Positions 28,181-38,693 are shown, counted from the first letter of the stretch. The stretch: 64,000 nt of DNA from Bacteroidota bacterium (GCA_017857395.1 JAFMDF010000003.1:22897-86896), one strand, 5' to 3'. The notes: generated by a model from the sequence alone, not told the origin. A program made the numbers and translations.

Positions 28181-28312
28181 GTAGCTTAGCAGGCTGACCG
28201 AGAATGGGCGATTTGCTAAATTTTAAAATTTAGTAAATCTCTATAACTGGATTTCAATGGAATCAAGATTTAGTAAATCAGGAGTTCTCGGTTCTAGTCT
28301 GAGAAGCGAATA
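28181..28312. repeat. nested inverted-repeat region with GTAGCTTAG and TTCTAGTCTGAG motifs
   Basis: tagcttagcaggctgaccgagaa vs reverse complement of ttctcggttctagtctgagaagcga; inner gatttgctaaattttaaaatttagtaaatc. Confidence 0.7.
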
Positions 28313-28360
28313 TTTAGATTCTCTAAGATTTGAAAGTCACCAAACGCCCGAATGAACGGC

Positions 28361-29041
28361 TTACGATTTCTGATATTGATAAAAAATTCCTTTGTCAAAA
28401 GGTGTCCAAAAACTTGCTTTTTGTCCCGCTGCTTTTAAAGCTCGATTGGTCCAACTATTACAGGTATGGAAGAAGCTATAACTACCCGTTGCATCATAGA
28501 AAGCATCAGAATCGGTATAAACAGCATCAGTTTTTATATGGGTAACTTCTCCGTTTTTTTGTCGAATTAAATCTTTTTGTATAAAGTCAATCAATCGTTG
28601 GTATTGATTGTTAGAAATGTCAATTTTAACGCAAGTTTCTCCTTCTTGCATCGTTCGATAATAGGTGGCATGTATAGCTGCGGTACTTAATCCTGTTGCT
28701 GCTTTAAAGGCGGTACTAAATTTTAATTCTGCCCAAGTTGGTGTATCTAAGTAAAAACCTTTATCGCCCCAACCGATGGAAATAAAATTATAATCGGTTC
28801 GTTTGCCCTTGGTATTTTCAAATTTTAATTGTTGACTCCAATCAATTTGAGGTGTTTTAATGGGCATCACTAAATCGGTATGCACGCCATTGGTTAAAAT
28901 GTAGATAGACAAATCATCTTTAGCATTCGCTTCTTCAGCTATTCCAATTCTGCCTAAGCCTAAGCCCGCTAAGACATAAAGCGCAACAAATCCAACCAAA
29001 CTTAAAATGGCGAAGCCTGTAATTTTGAGTAGTTTTTTCAT
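28361..29041 (-). CDS. TIGR02117-like uncharacterised protein
   Basis: NGVHTDLVMPI, GWGDKGFYLDTPTWAEL, FFHTCNSWTNRALKAAGQKASFWTPFDKGI; start MKKLLKI preferred over 29062. Confidence 0.8.
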   Translation of the reverse strand: MKKLLKITGFAILSLVGFVALYVLAGLGLGRIGIAEEANAKDDLSIYILTNGVHTDLVMPIKTPQIDWSQQLKFENTKGKRTDYNFISIGWGDKGFYLDTPTWAELKFSTAFKAATGLSTAAIHATYYRTMQEGETCVKIDISNNQYQRLIDFIQKDLIRQKNGEVTHIKTDAVYTDSDAFYDATGSYSFFHTCNSWTNRALKAAGQKASFWTPFDKGIFYQYQKS

Positions 29042-29057
29042 AGTATATTGTTGGTCT

Positions 29058-29133
29058 ATCATCCCGTAACTTCCTGTTACTGGATGATTTAGTATGGCAA
29101 AATATACCCAATAATTTCCCGTTATTGGATGGT
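29058..29133. repeat. two tandem related hairpins upstream of the TIGR02117-like gene
   Basis: atcatcccGTAACttcctGTTACtggatgat and cccAATAAtttcccgTTATTggatgg. Confidence 0.75.
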
Positions 29134-29238
29134 TGTTTTTTTAAAATTTATCTAGCACCATTAATTGTCGAATCAATGGTGGAAAGTTACTTGATAAAAG
29201 AAGTCACCAATATATTGAAAACCAACGATATAAAAAAA

Positions 29239-30552
29239 TTATTTGACGCCTTCCATTAATTGCCCACTCAATTGTAATAATTGAATTTCTATCACTTTCG
29301 CATCAAATTTAGCTGTATTGAGACTAGTTGCTGCATTTAATAAATTGAGTTGTGCTTGCCTAAATTCTACAGAATTGACTTGTCCAACTTTAAATTGTTC
29401 TTCTGTACGTTCAAAATTTAATTGATTGATGCTTAGATTTTTAGCTTCTGCTTTTAAAATAAATAACGCATTTTGGTAACTTTCCCAAGCATTGCGTACA
29501 TCTCTTTCTAATTGCTGCAAAACCTGTTCCTTTTGAACTAATTGTGTTTCTACATTAATCTTGGCATTCTGATTTTGTAATTTTCGACGACCACCATCGT
29601 ATAAATTCCAAGACAAAGTAACCCCTGCTGATAACCCACGAGTGTTAGAAACATCAATAAAGGAACCAGCCGCATTATCTGAAAAGGTAAAATTATAATT
29701 GGCGTTTGCGCCTAAGGTAGGCTTCTTAGTAGCGTCAATAATATCAAAATCTAAAGCGGAGATGTTTAAATTTTGATTGAGGACTTTGACGATAATATTA
29801 TTATTTTGAGCAGCTTGAATGAGTTGTTCTAAATTGAGATTTTGCTGATAAGTAACTATTGTATCAACTTCAAAATCAGTCATTACCCCTCTGCCCATAG
29901 CTACATTTAAATTCCTTTTTGAATTAGCTATTTGATTTTTTAAGTTCATTAAATTAATAGAATCTCTTTGTATATCTACTTCCGCATTTAATACATTCAA
30001 TCGAATGCCTTGCCCGTAATCATATTGATATTGTGCCCTTTGTAAGCGCTTTTTGGATAATTCAATCGTTTGTTCTAGTACTGAACTGTTTTGTTCCAAT
30101 TGAGCAACTTCATAATAATTATTAAAAACAGCTAAAACATTATTTTCAATCGTTTGGCGAAGTTGCAAATCCGTTAAATTAGCAATTTCTTCCAATTGTT
30201 TAACTGTTAAATCTCTAGTTTTATCAACGAAAGTATAATTTGCTTGTACGGTCGCATTACTACCCCAATTAAAGGCATTTGAAGTAGTGTTTTCATTGCC
30301 ATTGCCAAATTTTTGGTTAGAACCACCCAATCTAGAATTAATTCCTGCGGTGGCATTGACCGTTGGTAAATAACCATTTAATTCTCTACTTGTATTGTTT
30401 TTGGCAATTTCAATATCATTTTTTGCTAGTTGAATATCGAAATTGTTAGCTAGGGTAATTTGGATAGCTTGGGCTTTGGTTAAAATATTTTGAGCTTCTC
30501 CTGTATTCATAAGCATAAAGCTTATTATTAGAGAATATATATATTTGGACAT
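29239..30552 (-). CDS. TolC-family outer-membrane efflux protein
   Basis: Signal peptide; TolC-like repeats; downstream of RND pump in an operon. Confidence 0.92.
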   Translation of the reverse strand: MSKYIYSLIISFMLMNTGEAQNILTKAQAIQITLANNFDIQLAKNDIEIAKNNTSRELNGYLPTVNATAGINSRLGGSNQKFGNGNENTTSNAFNWGSNATVQANYTFVDKTRDLTVKQLEEIANLTDLQLRQTIENNVLAVFNNYYEVAQLEQNSSVLEQTIELSKKRLQRAQYQYDYGQGIRLNVLNAEVDIQRDSINLMNLKNQIANSKRNLNVAMGRGVMTDFEVDTIVTYQQNLNLEQLIQAAQNNNIIVKVLNQNLNISALDFDIIDATKKPTLGANANYNFTFSDNAAGSFIDVSNTRGLSAGVTLSWNLYDGGRRKLQNQNAKINVETQLVQKEQVLQQLERDVRNAWESYQNALFILKAEAKNLSINQLNFERTEEQFKVGQVNSVEFRQAQLNLLNAATSLNTAKFDAKVIEIQLLQLSGQLMEGVK

Positions 30553-30666
30553 TTTTTATTTTTTTAATATCAGCGACGAACGAATAATGGATACATTAGA
30601 AATTCCCCTTTCGACAAATTAAATTGTCGATTTTGGAAGAATTCATCATTCATCATTTATCATTCC

Positions 30667-33600
30667 TTAATAAACTTCCTCCAACGCTTCTTTTTCTATT
30701 TTTTGCTCAATTACAGCTCGTTCTATATCCCGTCTGGCAGGACGTTTTCCTGTAAACAACCAGATTCTAGCACGCTTGATGGAATTACTTAAATAGAGTA
30801 GAAGCGGTAATAAAAATAAAGTCAAAAAAGTTGCATAAGCAATACCATAGGAAATCGTAATCGCCATTGGAATTAAGAATTTAGCACTTCTTGCCGTTTC
30901 AAAAATTAGGGGCATTAAACCAGCAACCGTAGTCACCGAAGTTAAGAAGATAGCTCTAAATCTAGAACGGCCGGCTTCATAAAGTGCCTCTTTAAAGGGT
31001 AAGCCTTGTTTGAGAAAGACATTAAATTTACTCACTAAAACCAATCCATCATTCACTAAAATACCGATTAAGGCAATAACGCCTAAGATAGATAACATAC
31101 TAAGCGGATAACCATGAATCCAATGACCCCACGCAACACCAACTAAACTAAAAGGTAGTAATAGGAATAATAATAAAGGTTGACTATATGACCTAAAAGA
31201 AAAGGCAATAATGGCATACATCAAGAAAAAAGTAACTGGCAAAATAGTCTTAAAAGACCGACCAATTTTAGCAGTTTCTCGACTTTGTCCTTCATATAAT
31301 GGCGTGACGGAGGGATAGCGAGCTAGAATTTCTGGCATAAGATTATTTCGAACATCTGCCATGATTTCCACCGAACTATCATCTGCATTTTTAAGGTCAG
31401 ATTCTACTTTTATTTCTCGAATACCATTTAGGTGATTAATTGAAACTTCTCCTCTTTCAATAGAATATTCTGCAATTTCAGATAAGGGTACACGTTCTCT
31501 AGTATTGGTGACAATCCACATGTCATCCAAATTTTTAATAGAGGCTCTTTCTGCTCGGTCATACCGAACCCAAACTCTAATTTCGTCTCTACCTCTTTGG
31601 AATCTTTGTACGGCTTGCCCAAAGAAACCCGCTCGAACCTGTGCCATTACATCGTTCAAATTCAATCCCAATAAATAAGCATTTTCTTTGAGTTCTAATT
31701 CGATTTCCTTAATACCAGCAGGGTCATTATCCGTGATATCTTTAAGTCTTGGATTATCTTGAAAGGCTTTTTTTAAGGTATTTTTTGCGCCTTTTAATTC
31801 TTTAATATCACTACCTGTCAAGGAAATAGAAACAGGTTGACCACCAAAATTTCTATTAGAACCAAACGTTAATTTTTCCACGCCATAAATAGGCCCTGTT
31901 GCTTCTTCTACCGCATTGGCAATAATACTTGCATTAAAATCTCTTTGCTCACCAGGGAGTAAATTCAATTCTAAAGTAGCATTGGAAATACCTGGGCCGA
32001 TTCTTCTTATCATATTCTGAATAACCGACTTTCCACCAGATTGCTTTTCTTTAAAATCTTCATTGACTGCAATGGCGGCTTTTTCTATTTGTTCCATCAC
32101 TGCTACCGTAATATCCTCACTTGTGCCTTCTGGCATTGCTAAACTGACACTTACTCGGTCACTAGAAAATGGCGGAAAAAAAGAGATACCAATCACCCCG
32201 CCACCGATGGCACCAAAGGTCATAATCAATAAGGCTAGGGGAATACAAAAAGCAAAAATTCTATAAGTCAAAAAGAAGCGTAAAACAGGCGAATAGAGTT
32301 TATCTTTAACCCAATTGACACCATTATCAGCCCAACGATTGAGTAAAAAATGTTGCCCATCTTTTTTCATGGCGCTAGAATGGGCAATATGTGCAGGTAA
32401 AAAAATGAGGGCTTCGATTAGAGAGAATAATAAAGTAATGACGACGACTACAGCGACTTCATAATAAAAATCACCAAAGCGGCCTTCTAGGAAAAAGAAA
32501 GCAGAAAAAGCAACAACCGTCGTCAAAATTGCTGAAATAATGGCAGTGGAAACTTCTAATGTACCGTCAATGGCTGCTCTAGTAGGGGATTTACCCATTT
32601 CATAATGGGCATAAATATTTTCGCCAATCACAATGCCATCATCCACCAAAATACCGATGACGACAATCATCCCAAATAAAGACATGAAGTTTAAGGTAAT
32701 CAATCCTGGTACTAAAATAAACATGCCTAAAAAAGATACTGGTAAGCCAAAAGCTACCCAGAATGCCAAACTTGGTTTTAGGAAAATAGATAATAAAATG
32801 AGGACTAAAACAATCCCTAACAAACCATTTTCACTTAAAATCCGTGTTCTATCTCGCAAATCTACAGAACGGTCATTGGTAATATTGAGTTGAATATTGT
32901 CTCGTTGCTCATTGAATTTTTTGGAATAGGCACGCATCATATTGGAGGCCCCTAAATATTCTTCATCATTGGTCGTTTGTACCCTAATCTGCACAGCAGA
33001 TTGTCCATTAAAATAAATTCTATCAGGATTTTCAGACCATTTATCTCGAATCGTGGCGACATCCTTCAATCGAATGACATTCCCATTCTGGTCAGCTCGA
33101 ATGACAATATAATCCAGTTCATCGGCATAATAAGCTCGATTGGTGGCTCGAATTAAATAATCTTCTTCTTTGGTTTTTATATTCCCTCCTGTTGCTAAAA
33201 TATTGGCTTTGGCTACGGCAGTCGTTACTTCGTTAAACGTCAGGTTTTTAGAGCGCAAATCGTTTTCTCTGACTGCAATTTCTATTTCTTCTTTTGGAAA
33301 ACCAGTAATTTCTACTTGAGAAATCCCTTCCATATTTCGAATATCATCTTCTACTTGGTAAGAAATTTTCTTAAGGGTTTGTAAGGGAATATCTTTTCCA
33401 CTTAAAGCCAAACTAATTACCTCGTTCAGCCTTTCTCTTTTAGAAATAACGGGAGGTTCCATGTCTGCGGGAAAAGAAGGGACTCTGTCCACCGCATTTT
33501 TGACTTCCTGCAACATATCATTGATGTCGTATTCTTCAAAAGTTTCGATGGTTATCGTTGCCGTATTTTCGGAAGACTTAGAGGTAACTCTTTCTATCCC

Positions 33601-33828
33601 TACAATGCCTTTAAGATTGTCTTCAATTTTCAAAACAATGCCTTCTTCCATCTCGATAGGAGAGGCGCCAGGATAGGCAATGTTTATAGCAATCGTTGTA
33701 TTGGGGAATTGTGGATATAAGGAAAAATTCATCCTTGATAAACCGCCAATTCCAAAAATAAAAATGGCTAATAAGGCAACATTTACAGCAACGGGAAATT
33801 TTATAAAATAAGCTATTATATTTTTCAT
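30667..33828 (-). CDS. efflux RND transporter permease subunit
   Basis: 1053 aa; GILVDDGIVIGENIY, GILVNDGLVLVSKFN; typical RND TM pattern. Confidence 0.95.
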   Translation of the reverse strand: MKNIIAYFIKFPVAVNVALLAIFIFGIGGLSRMNFSLYPQFPNTTIAINIAYPGASPIEMEEGIVLKIEDNLKGIVGIERVTSKSSENTATITIETFEEYDINDMLQEVKNAVDRVPSFPADMEPPVISKRERLNEVISLALSGKDIPLQTLKKISYQVEDDIRNMEGISQVEITGFPKEEIEIAVRENDLRSKNLTFNEVTTAVAKANILATGGNIKTKEEDYLIRATNRAYYADELDYIVIRADQNGNVIRLKDVATIRDKWSENPDRIYFNGQSAVQIRVQTTNDEEYLGASNMMRAYSKKFNEQRDNIQLNITNDRSVDLRDRTRILSENGLLGIVLVLILLSIFLKPSLAFWVAFGLPVSFLGMFILVPGLITLNFMSLFGMIVVIGILVDDGIVIGENIYAHYEMGKSPTRAAIDGTLEVSTAIISAILTTVVAFSAFFFLEGRFGDFYYEVAVVVVITLLFSLIEALIFLPAHIAHSSAMKKDGQHFLLNRWADNGVNWVKDKLYSPVLRFFLTYRIFAFCIPLALLIMTFGAIGGGVIGISFFPPFSSDRVSVSLAMPEGTSEDITVAVMEQIEKAAIAVNEDFKEKQSGGKSVIQNMIRRIGPGISNATLELNLLPGEQRDFNASIIANAVEEATGPIYGVEKLTFGSNRNFGGQPVSISLTGSDIKELKGAKNTLKKAFQDNPRLKDITDNDPAGIKEIELELKENAYLLGLNLNDVMAQVRAGFFGQAVQRFQRGRDEIRVWVRYDRAERASIKNLDDMWIVTNTRERVPLSEIAEYSIERGEVSINHLNGIREIKVESDLKNADDSSVEIMADVRNNLMPEILARYPSVTPLYEGQSRETAKIGRSFKTILPVTFFLMYAIIAFSFRSYSQPLLLFLLLPFSLVGVAWGHWIHGYPLSMLSILGVIALIGILVNDGLVLVSKFNVFLKQGLPFKEALYEAGRSRFRAIFLTSVTTVAGLMPLIFETARSAKFLIPMAITISYGIAYATFLTLFLLPLLLYLSNSIKRARIWLFTGKRPARRDIERAVIEQKIEKEALEEVY

Positions 33829-33860
33829 GGTCAGAATGTATTGTCAGTTGTCGGTTGTCA

Positions 33861-33903
33861 GTTACCAGTTGTCAGTTAGTGCGTCAAACTGGTAACTGGT
33901 AAC
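33861..33903. repeat. inverted repeat, CAGTTGTC/GGTTACCAGTT family
   Basis: gttaccagttgtcagtt (33861-33877) vs aactggtaactggtaac (33887-33903). Confidence 0.85.
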
Positions 33904-33911
33904 CCATAACT

Positions 33912-35063
33912 CTAATTTTTTAAGGCTGTTTTATTATCCGTAGGCGTTTTATCTGAAAATATTTTGACTTTCATCCCCACGTAAGCACTAGGAATCGGTT
34001 TAGCCAATATCTGCATGCCATCTGTTAAACCTTTTACGACGGCTGTACTTTCTTTAAAATAAATTGGCTCTACTTCAACTAATGCTAAAACAGTGTCATT
34101 TACAACGAATACCTGATTATTTTCTACCAATAATTTTCGATTCAATTCATAGGTGTTTTGCTCTTCTTTTGCCGTGATGTCCGCTTCTAAATACATGCCT
34201 TCCTTTAGTCCTTTTCCACGGACTTGGATAAAAGTAGGAATCGTTTGAGAAGCTGGGTCGACCAAACTATTCACTCGAATAACTTTGCCTGTCCAATTTT
34301 TTGTCTTGGCAACGTTGTGTAATTGTACCGTTTTCCCAATACCCAATAAATCTCCATAAGCCGTATTTACCGCAACTTCTAATTCATACACACTTTGGTC
34401 AATCAATTCTCCTAGTTTTTGCCCTGGACGAATCAATGCACCAGGATTAACCAAAGCTTGGGTTAAAACACCTGAAAAAGGGGCTTTGACCACATAATTT
34501 TGTAATTGTGTTTCTAAATTTTTTACATTATAGAAAGGCGTATAAATATTTCTACCAGAAAGGAATAATTTTTCTTTTTCGCTTTCAGGTTCAGGTAAAT
34601 TCGCCAAAGGTTGATTAACATCAAAATTGCGGACATATTCATCCCATTTATCTATCGCATCAGGGTAATCCAAACGTAAATCGGGAATTAATAAAACCAA
34701 CTGGTTGTAAAAACTACTTTTTTGCGCTTTTAAACCAATGATTTCTTCCTTATTGTCCAAAGCTAAAAGCGTTTCTCCTTTTTTATACCAAGTACCAGGC
34801 TTAAAAGGTCGACTACTACTATTGAAAATTCCTTGCACTTCTGCATATAATTCCACCCGATTCTTTGCCATTAAATTACCAGCAGTAGTGATGGTAATGG
34901 GGGTACTAGCATTTCTAACAATATCTACAAAAGCACCAGTTTCTAATTTTTTTTCCTTTCTAGGTTTCCATTCTTTTTTATTAGCGATGGTTCGTTTGGC
35001 AACAGTAAAAGCCCCAAAAAGGAGCAAAATGCCAAGCACTGCTAGGATAATTTTTCTGACCAT
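33912..35063 (-). CDS. efflux RND transporter periplasmic adaptor subunit
   Basis: Membrane-fusion protein pattern VVKAPFSGVLTQALVNPGALIRPGQKLGEL. Confidence 0.93.
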   Translation of the reverse strand: MVRKIILAVLGILLLFGAFTVAKRTIANKKEWKPRKEKKLETGAFVDIVRNASTPITITTAGNLMAKNRVELYAEVQGIFNSSSRPFKPGTWYKKGETLLALDNKEEIIGLKAQKSSFYNQLVLLIPDLRLDYPDAIDKWDEYVRNFDVNQPLANLPEPESEKEKLFLSGRNIYTPFYNVKNLETQLQNYVVKAPFSGVLTQALVNPGALIRPGQKLGELIDQSVYELEVAVNTAYGDLLGIGKTVQLHNVAKTKNWTGKVIRVNSLVDPASQTIPTFIQVRGKGLKEGMYLEADITAKEEQNTYELNRKLLVENNQVFVVNDTVLALVEVEPIYFKESTAVVKGLTDGMQILAKPIPSAYVGMKVKIFSDKTPTDNKTALKN

Positions 35064-35210
35064 AATTATTTTTCAATTTTACTTTTCTATCCAACACTCC
35101 TTATTTATATATGTTGTGTTTAGATTTTGATTTCTTTCTGATTTTTATAAAATAAGGCTATTTTTGACTCCTGGCAGAACTTATAAGTTTTTGATAATTT
35201 AATTTGTGTT

Positions 35211-35275
35211 GTTGCGATGTTACCTTGTTGCGATGTTGTGGATAGTGTCTCGATTTAACAAGGCAACATCGCAAC
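35211..35275. repeat. 19-bp inverted repeat, GTTGCGATGTTGCC family
   Basis: gttgcgatgttaccttgtt (35211-35229) vs aacaaggcaacatcgcaac (35257-35275), 1 mismatch. Confidence 0.93.
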
Positions 35276-35294
35276 TTTAAAGATTAATTGTTAC

Positions 35295-36170
35295 TCATTT
35301 ATGAACCGAGCCATTAGCTTGGTTATTATCTCTAAATTGTCGAGGAGTCGTTTTGACTTGAATTCTGAAAACTCTAATAAAGTAAGAGGTTTCTTCAAAT
35401 CCTAAATTGGTGGCAATCTCTTTAAGACTCTGTGGTGTGAAGATGAGTAAACGTTTAGCTTCTGCAATAATTCGTTCCAAGATTAATTGTTTAGCGGTTT
35501 TACCTGCATAAATTTTGGTGTAATTGGTTAAATTTCTAGCACTTACGCCTAATTTTTGCGTGTAAAAAATTAAGCGATGTTGGGTTTTAAAGTTCGTTTC
35601 AATTAATTGCAAAAATTCTTGATAAACGGAGAATTTATAATCTGGTTTTAATAATTCATTTTGAGGAGAAAACTGGTGGATATTTCGTTCAATTATCGTT
35701 AAAAAAATCATTAAAAACCAAATTAGGTTTTGGTTTCTTCCGAAAGTATGCTTTGGTTTATTGAATTCATTAAGCATTTGATGAATGACTACATCTAATT
35801 CCTCAATCGCAGCACTAGCAAAAGGAATGACATTAAAATTTTTTAGTTTTTTAGAAATAATAGCAAATCGAAAAGGAAAATAGGTCTTTAGAAAATTGGG
35901 GTCAAATACAATAATATAAGCTTCCATATCCTTTCCCTCTTGAAAGTTATGCACTTGACCTCTGGCAATAAAATAGAGTGTATTGGGTTTTACGGTGTAA
36001 ACTTGGTTGTCTATTAATTGAGTACCAGTTCCAGATTTGACCCAAATTAATTCTTCATAAGTATGTCGATGATTCGCTTCATCCTTACTAAAATTAGCAT
36101 CCAATTTCCGTACTTTAATCCAAACTTCTTCTGCTTTGTCTTTATTAAAAATGGGGATTTCCTGTTTCAT
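35295..36170 (-). CDS. AraC-family transcriptional regulator
   Basis: Cupin-like N-terminus; C-terminal HTH SLKEIATNLGFEETSYFIRVFRIQVKTTPRQFR. Confidence 0.92.
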   Translation of the reverse strand: MKQEIPIFNKDKAEEVWIKVRKLDANFSKDEANHRHTYEELIWVKSGTGTQLIDNQVYTVKPNTLYFIARGQVHNFQEGKDMEAYIIVFDPNFLKTYFPFRFAIISKKLKNFNVIPFASAAIEELDVVIHQMLNEFNKPKHTFGRNQNLIWFLMIFLTIIERNIHQFSPQNELLKPDYKFSVYQEFLQLIETNFKTQHRLIFYTQKLGVSARNLTNYTKIYAGKTAKQLILERIIAEAKRLLIFTPQSLKEIATNLGFEETSYFIRVFRIQVKTTPRQFRDNNQANGSVHK

Positions 36171-36180
36171 TTTATACTAG

Positions 36181-37059
36181 TTAATTACAAGAACCTTCTA
36201 ATTTTCCTGTCCAACGGATACCTTTTTCCAAAATCTCTAAATGAGTTGGTTCTTGGAAACTAGCCCCCGTATGCCCCATAGCAGAATAGAAAGTCCTACC
36301 TCCATTAGGTAAGCATTTATACCAAATAATTGGATGGTCGGTTCCCATACCAAAGTCTTTATCATTCACTAAATATTTAATATTACCACTCATTTCTAGC
36401 CCTTTTTCGGCTAAAGTATATAAGACTTTAAAACCTTTCGTTCTAGGATTATCGAAAAATACATACCATTCATCCGCACGATTAAAAGTGGCAGGAAGTC
36501 CCATACAAGGATAGCTACTAGTAGAATCACATTCCAAATGTAAATTAGCTGCTTGGATTTGAGGACTCAACGGATGGTGAGAAAAATGAGCACCAATTAA
36601 TTCATTATAGTACCAATCCCAATGATGAGAATCATCTCCTGTACCATGAATCCCTAAAAAACCACCTCCATTTTCCATATATTCCCTAAAAGCTATTCTT
36701 TGTTCATCCGTTAGGTTTCGCCCCGTTGCATTACTCCAGATGACTACATCAAATTTGGCCAATTGTTCCTTGTTGAAAACGGCGGCATTGTTGGTCGCAT
36801 AAATACTCCAATCATTCTTTTTAGCCATCTTTTCAAAAGCAGGAATGGCACTAGCAATAGCTTCTGAGTGAGGAAAACCATTGGTCTTACTAAATAATAA
36901 TACCGAGAAATCCTTCATCTCAACAGGCAGTGTAGGCGGTGTTGAATCATAAAAAGGAAGTCCGTATTTCACTTTGTAAACAAAAGTGCCAATGCCAATC
37001 ATTCCTATTAAGAGTAGGCTTAAAAAACTATACAATACAAATTTTAAAAACTTATTCAT
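36181..37059 (-). CDS. ThuA-domain protein
   Basis: FSVLLFSKTNGFPHSEAIASAIPAF; GGGFLGIHGTGDDSHHWDWY; GRTFYSAMGHT. Confidence 0.92.
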   Translation of the reverse strand: MNKFLKFVLYSFLSLLLIGMIGIGTFVYKVKYGLPFYDSTPPTLPVEMKDFSVLLFSKTNGFPHSEAIASAIPAFEKMAKKNDWSIYATNNAAVFNKEQLAKFDVVIWSNATGRNLTDEQRIAFREYMENGGGFLGIHGTGDDSHHWDWYYNELIGAHFSHHPLSPQIQAANLHLECDSTSSYPCMGLPATFNRADEWYVFFDNPRTKGFKVLYTLAEKGLEMSGNIKYLVNDKDFGMGTDHPIIWYKCLPNGGRTFYSAMGHTGASFQEPTHLEILEKGIRWTGKLEGSCN

Positions 37060-37148
37060 AAGAATATTTAGAAATGTACAAAATTGCTTTTGCGAAGATA
37101 TTGATTTATTTTATAATGCGTAATTTTTACGCGAAGCTTTTAGGAAAG

Positions 37149-37200
37149 ATCCGTAGCCAACCAATACATACAATTGGCAACGGATGTAAGGCAACGGATT
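37149..37200. repeat. short inverted/direct repeat ATCCGTTGCC
   Basis: atccgtagccaa / ttggcaacggat plus a further ggcaacggatt copy. Confidence 0.65.
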
Positions 37201-37409
37201 TGACGAGCTAGACAAAATATTAAGTATTTTCTTAAAATTAATTTTTAATCTGATGCTCTAATTATGGAGTAACCGTAAAATAAAGTATACTTTATATATA
37301 ACTATATTTTGAGATGCAGCCACAAACTGAGGACTGCTAATCAACTAAAAATGATAACAACTTTACCAGCTAAATATAATAACTTTACCCAAATTTTAAA
37401 TATATAAAT

Positions 37410-38522
37410 ATGACGATAAAACCATTTAGGCTAGAAAGATATTACACACTGTATGAATTTACAGCAAAATATTCTTTATGTAATTCTGATTGTGAGGCGA
37501 TGAGTATTGGAGATTTATTAGCCTTAGAAGATGGCGCACAAGAAAAATTCAATAATTTATGGTTAGGATATACAGAAACAAAAGGACATCCAGCACTTCG
37601 ACGAGATATAGCAGCTACATATGAGCAGCTATCCGATGAAGATTTATTGGTTTGTACAGGAGCACAAGAACCTATTTTTTTGTTTTCGCAAGCCATGTTA
37701 AAAGCAGGAGATGAAGTAATTGTCCAAACCCCTTGTTATCAATCGGTACAATCTATTCCAGAGAGTATGGGCTGTAAGGTAATGGATTGGTTGGTTAAAT
37801 ATGAAAATGGAGTACCTACATTTGATTTGGCCGAGTTAGAAAAAATGATTACTAATAAAACCAAGGTAATATATATAAATACACCTCATAATCCAACAGG
37901 GTTTCATTTTTCAAAAGAACAACAAAAAGCACTTATTGAAATTGCTAGAAGGCATAATATTATCATTTTTAGCGATGAAGTCTATCGAGAATTGGAGCAT
38001 CAACCAGTTTATGCTATTTCAGGATTTGGAGATGCTTATGAAAATGGGGTTTCACTAGGCGTGATGTCTAAAGCTTATGGTTTGCCAGGATTGAGGATAG
38101 GCTGGTTGGCGACTAAAAACCAGGAGATTTTAGAAAAAGTAGCAATGTTAAAAGAATATACGACTATCTGTAATTCAGCACCAAGTGAATTCTTAGCAGG
38201 CGTAGGCTTACGAAATAGACAACATTTACTAGATAGAAATCTATCAATAATCAATCAAAACCTCCCGTTATACGATGCCTTTTTTGAAAAACATGCCGAT
38301 TTATTTTCTTGGTATAAACCCAATGCAGGGCCGATTGCTTTTGTGAAGATGAATTTTACGACAGCGGATATGGCATTTTCACAGCGGGTTTTAAAAGAGG
38401 CAAAACTATTATTATTACCAGGTGGCATCTATGATTATCCTGGTTTTTTTAGAATAGGTTTTGGTCGAAAGGCGATACCTGAAGCTTTGGAGGTATTTGA
38501 GTCTTTTATTGAAAAAATGTAA
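37410..38522 (+). CDS. PLP-dependent class I/II aminotransferase
   Basis: NTPHNPTGFHFSKEQ; FSDEVYRELEH; SKAYGLPGLRIGW. Confidence 0.93.
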   Translation: MTIKPFRLERYYTLYEFTAKYSLCNSDCEAMSIGDLLALEDGAQEKFNNLWLGYTETKGHPALRRDIAATYEQLSDEDLLVCTGAQEPIFLFSQAMLKAGDEVIVQTPCYQSVQSIPESMGCKVMDWLVKYENGVPTFDLAELEKMITNKTKVIYINTPHNPTGFHFSKEQQKALIEIARRHNIIIFSDEVYRELEHQPVYAISGFGDAYENGVSLGVMSKAYGLPGLRIGWLATKNQEILEKVAMLKEYTTICNSAPSEFLAGVGLRNRQHLLDRNLSIINQNLPLYDAFFEKHADLFSWYKPNAGPIAFVKMNFTTADMAFSQRVLKEAKLLLLPGGIYDYPGFFRIGFGRKAIPEALEVFESFIEKM

Positions 38523-38543
38523 AATGTAAATAGAACATTGTAT

Positions 38544-38608
38544 AATCCGCTGCCATACCTCCGTTGCCTCAAAGCCCAGTTTAAGCAACGGAGGTATGGC
38601 AGCGGATT
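38544..38608. repeat. 24-bp perfect inverted repeat between aminotransferase and recQ
   Basis: aatccgctgccatacctccgttgc (38544-38567) and gcaacggaggtatggcagcggatt (38585-38608), 17-nt loop. Confidence 0.97.
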
Positions 38609-38648
38609 TAATTAGCTTTTTATCTGCCAACCACTCCTCGATAATTCC

Positions 38649-38656
38649 TATCTTTG
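38649..38656 (+). promoter_or_regulatory. Bacteroidetes -7 element TATCTTTG upstream of recQ
   Basis: Matches TAnnTTTG, ~38 bp before the start. Confidence 0.5.
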
Positions 38657-38693
38657 CCACATTAAAAAACCTAATTAAAATAACTGTTCATTT

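Noticed and set aside
28330-28545. 71-aa plus-strand ORF at the end of the TIGR02117-like gene
   Set aside because: Mostly antisense to the supported minus-strand CDS; no motif support.
32063-33676. Three plus-strand ORFs (32063, 32633, 33461) within the RND permease gene
   Set aside because: Antisense shadows of a strongly supported pump gene; Lys/Pro/Ser-biased translations.
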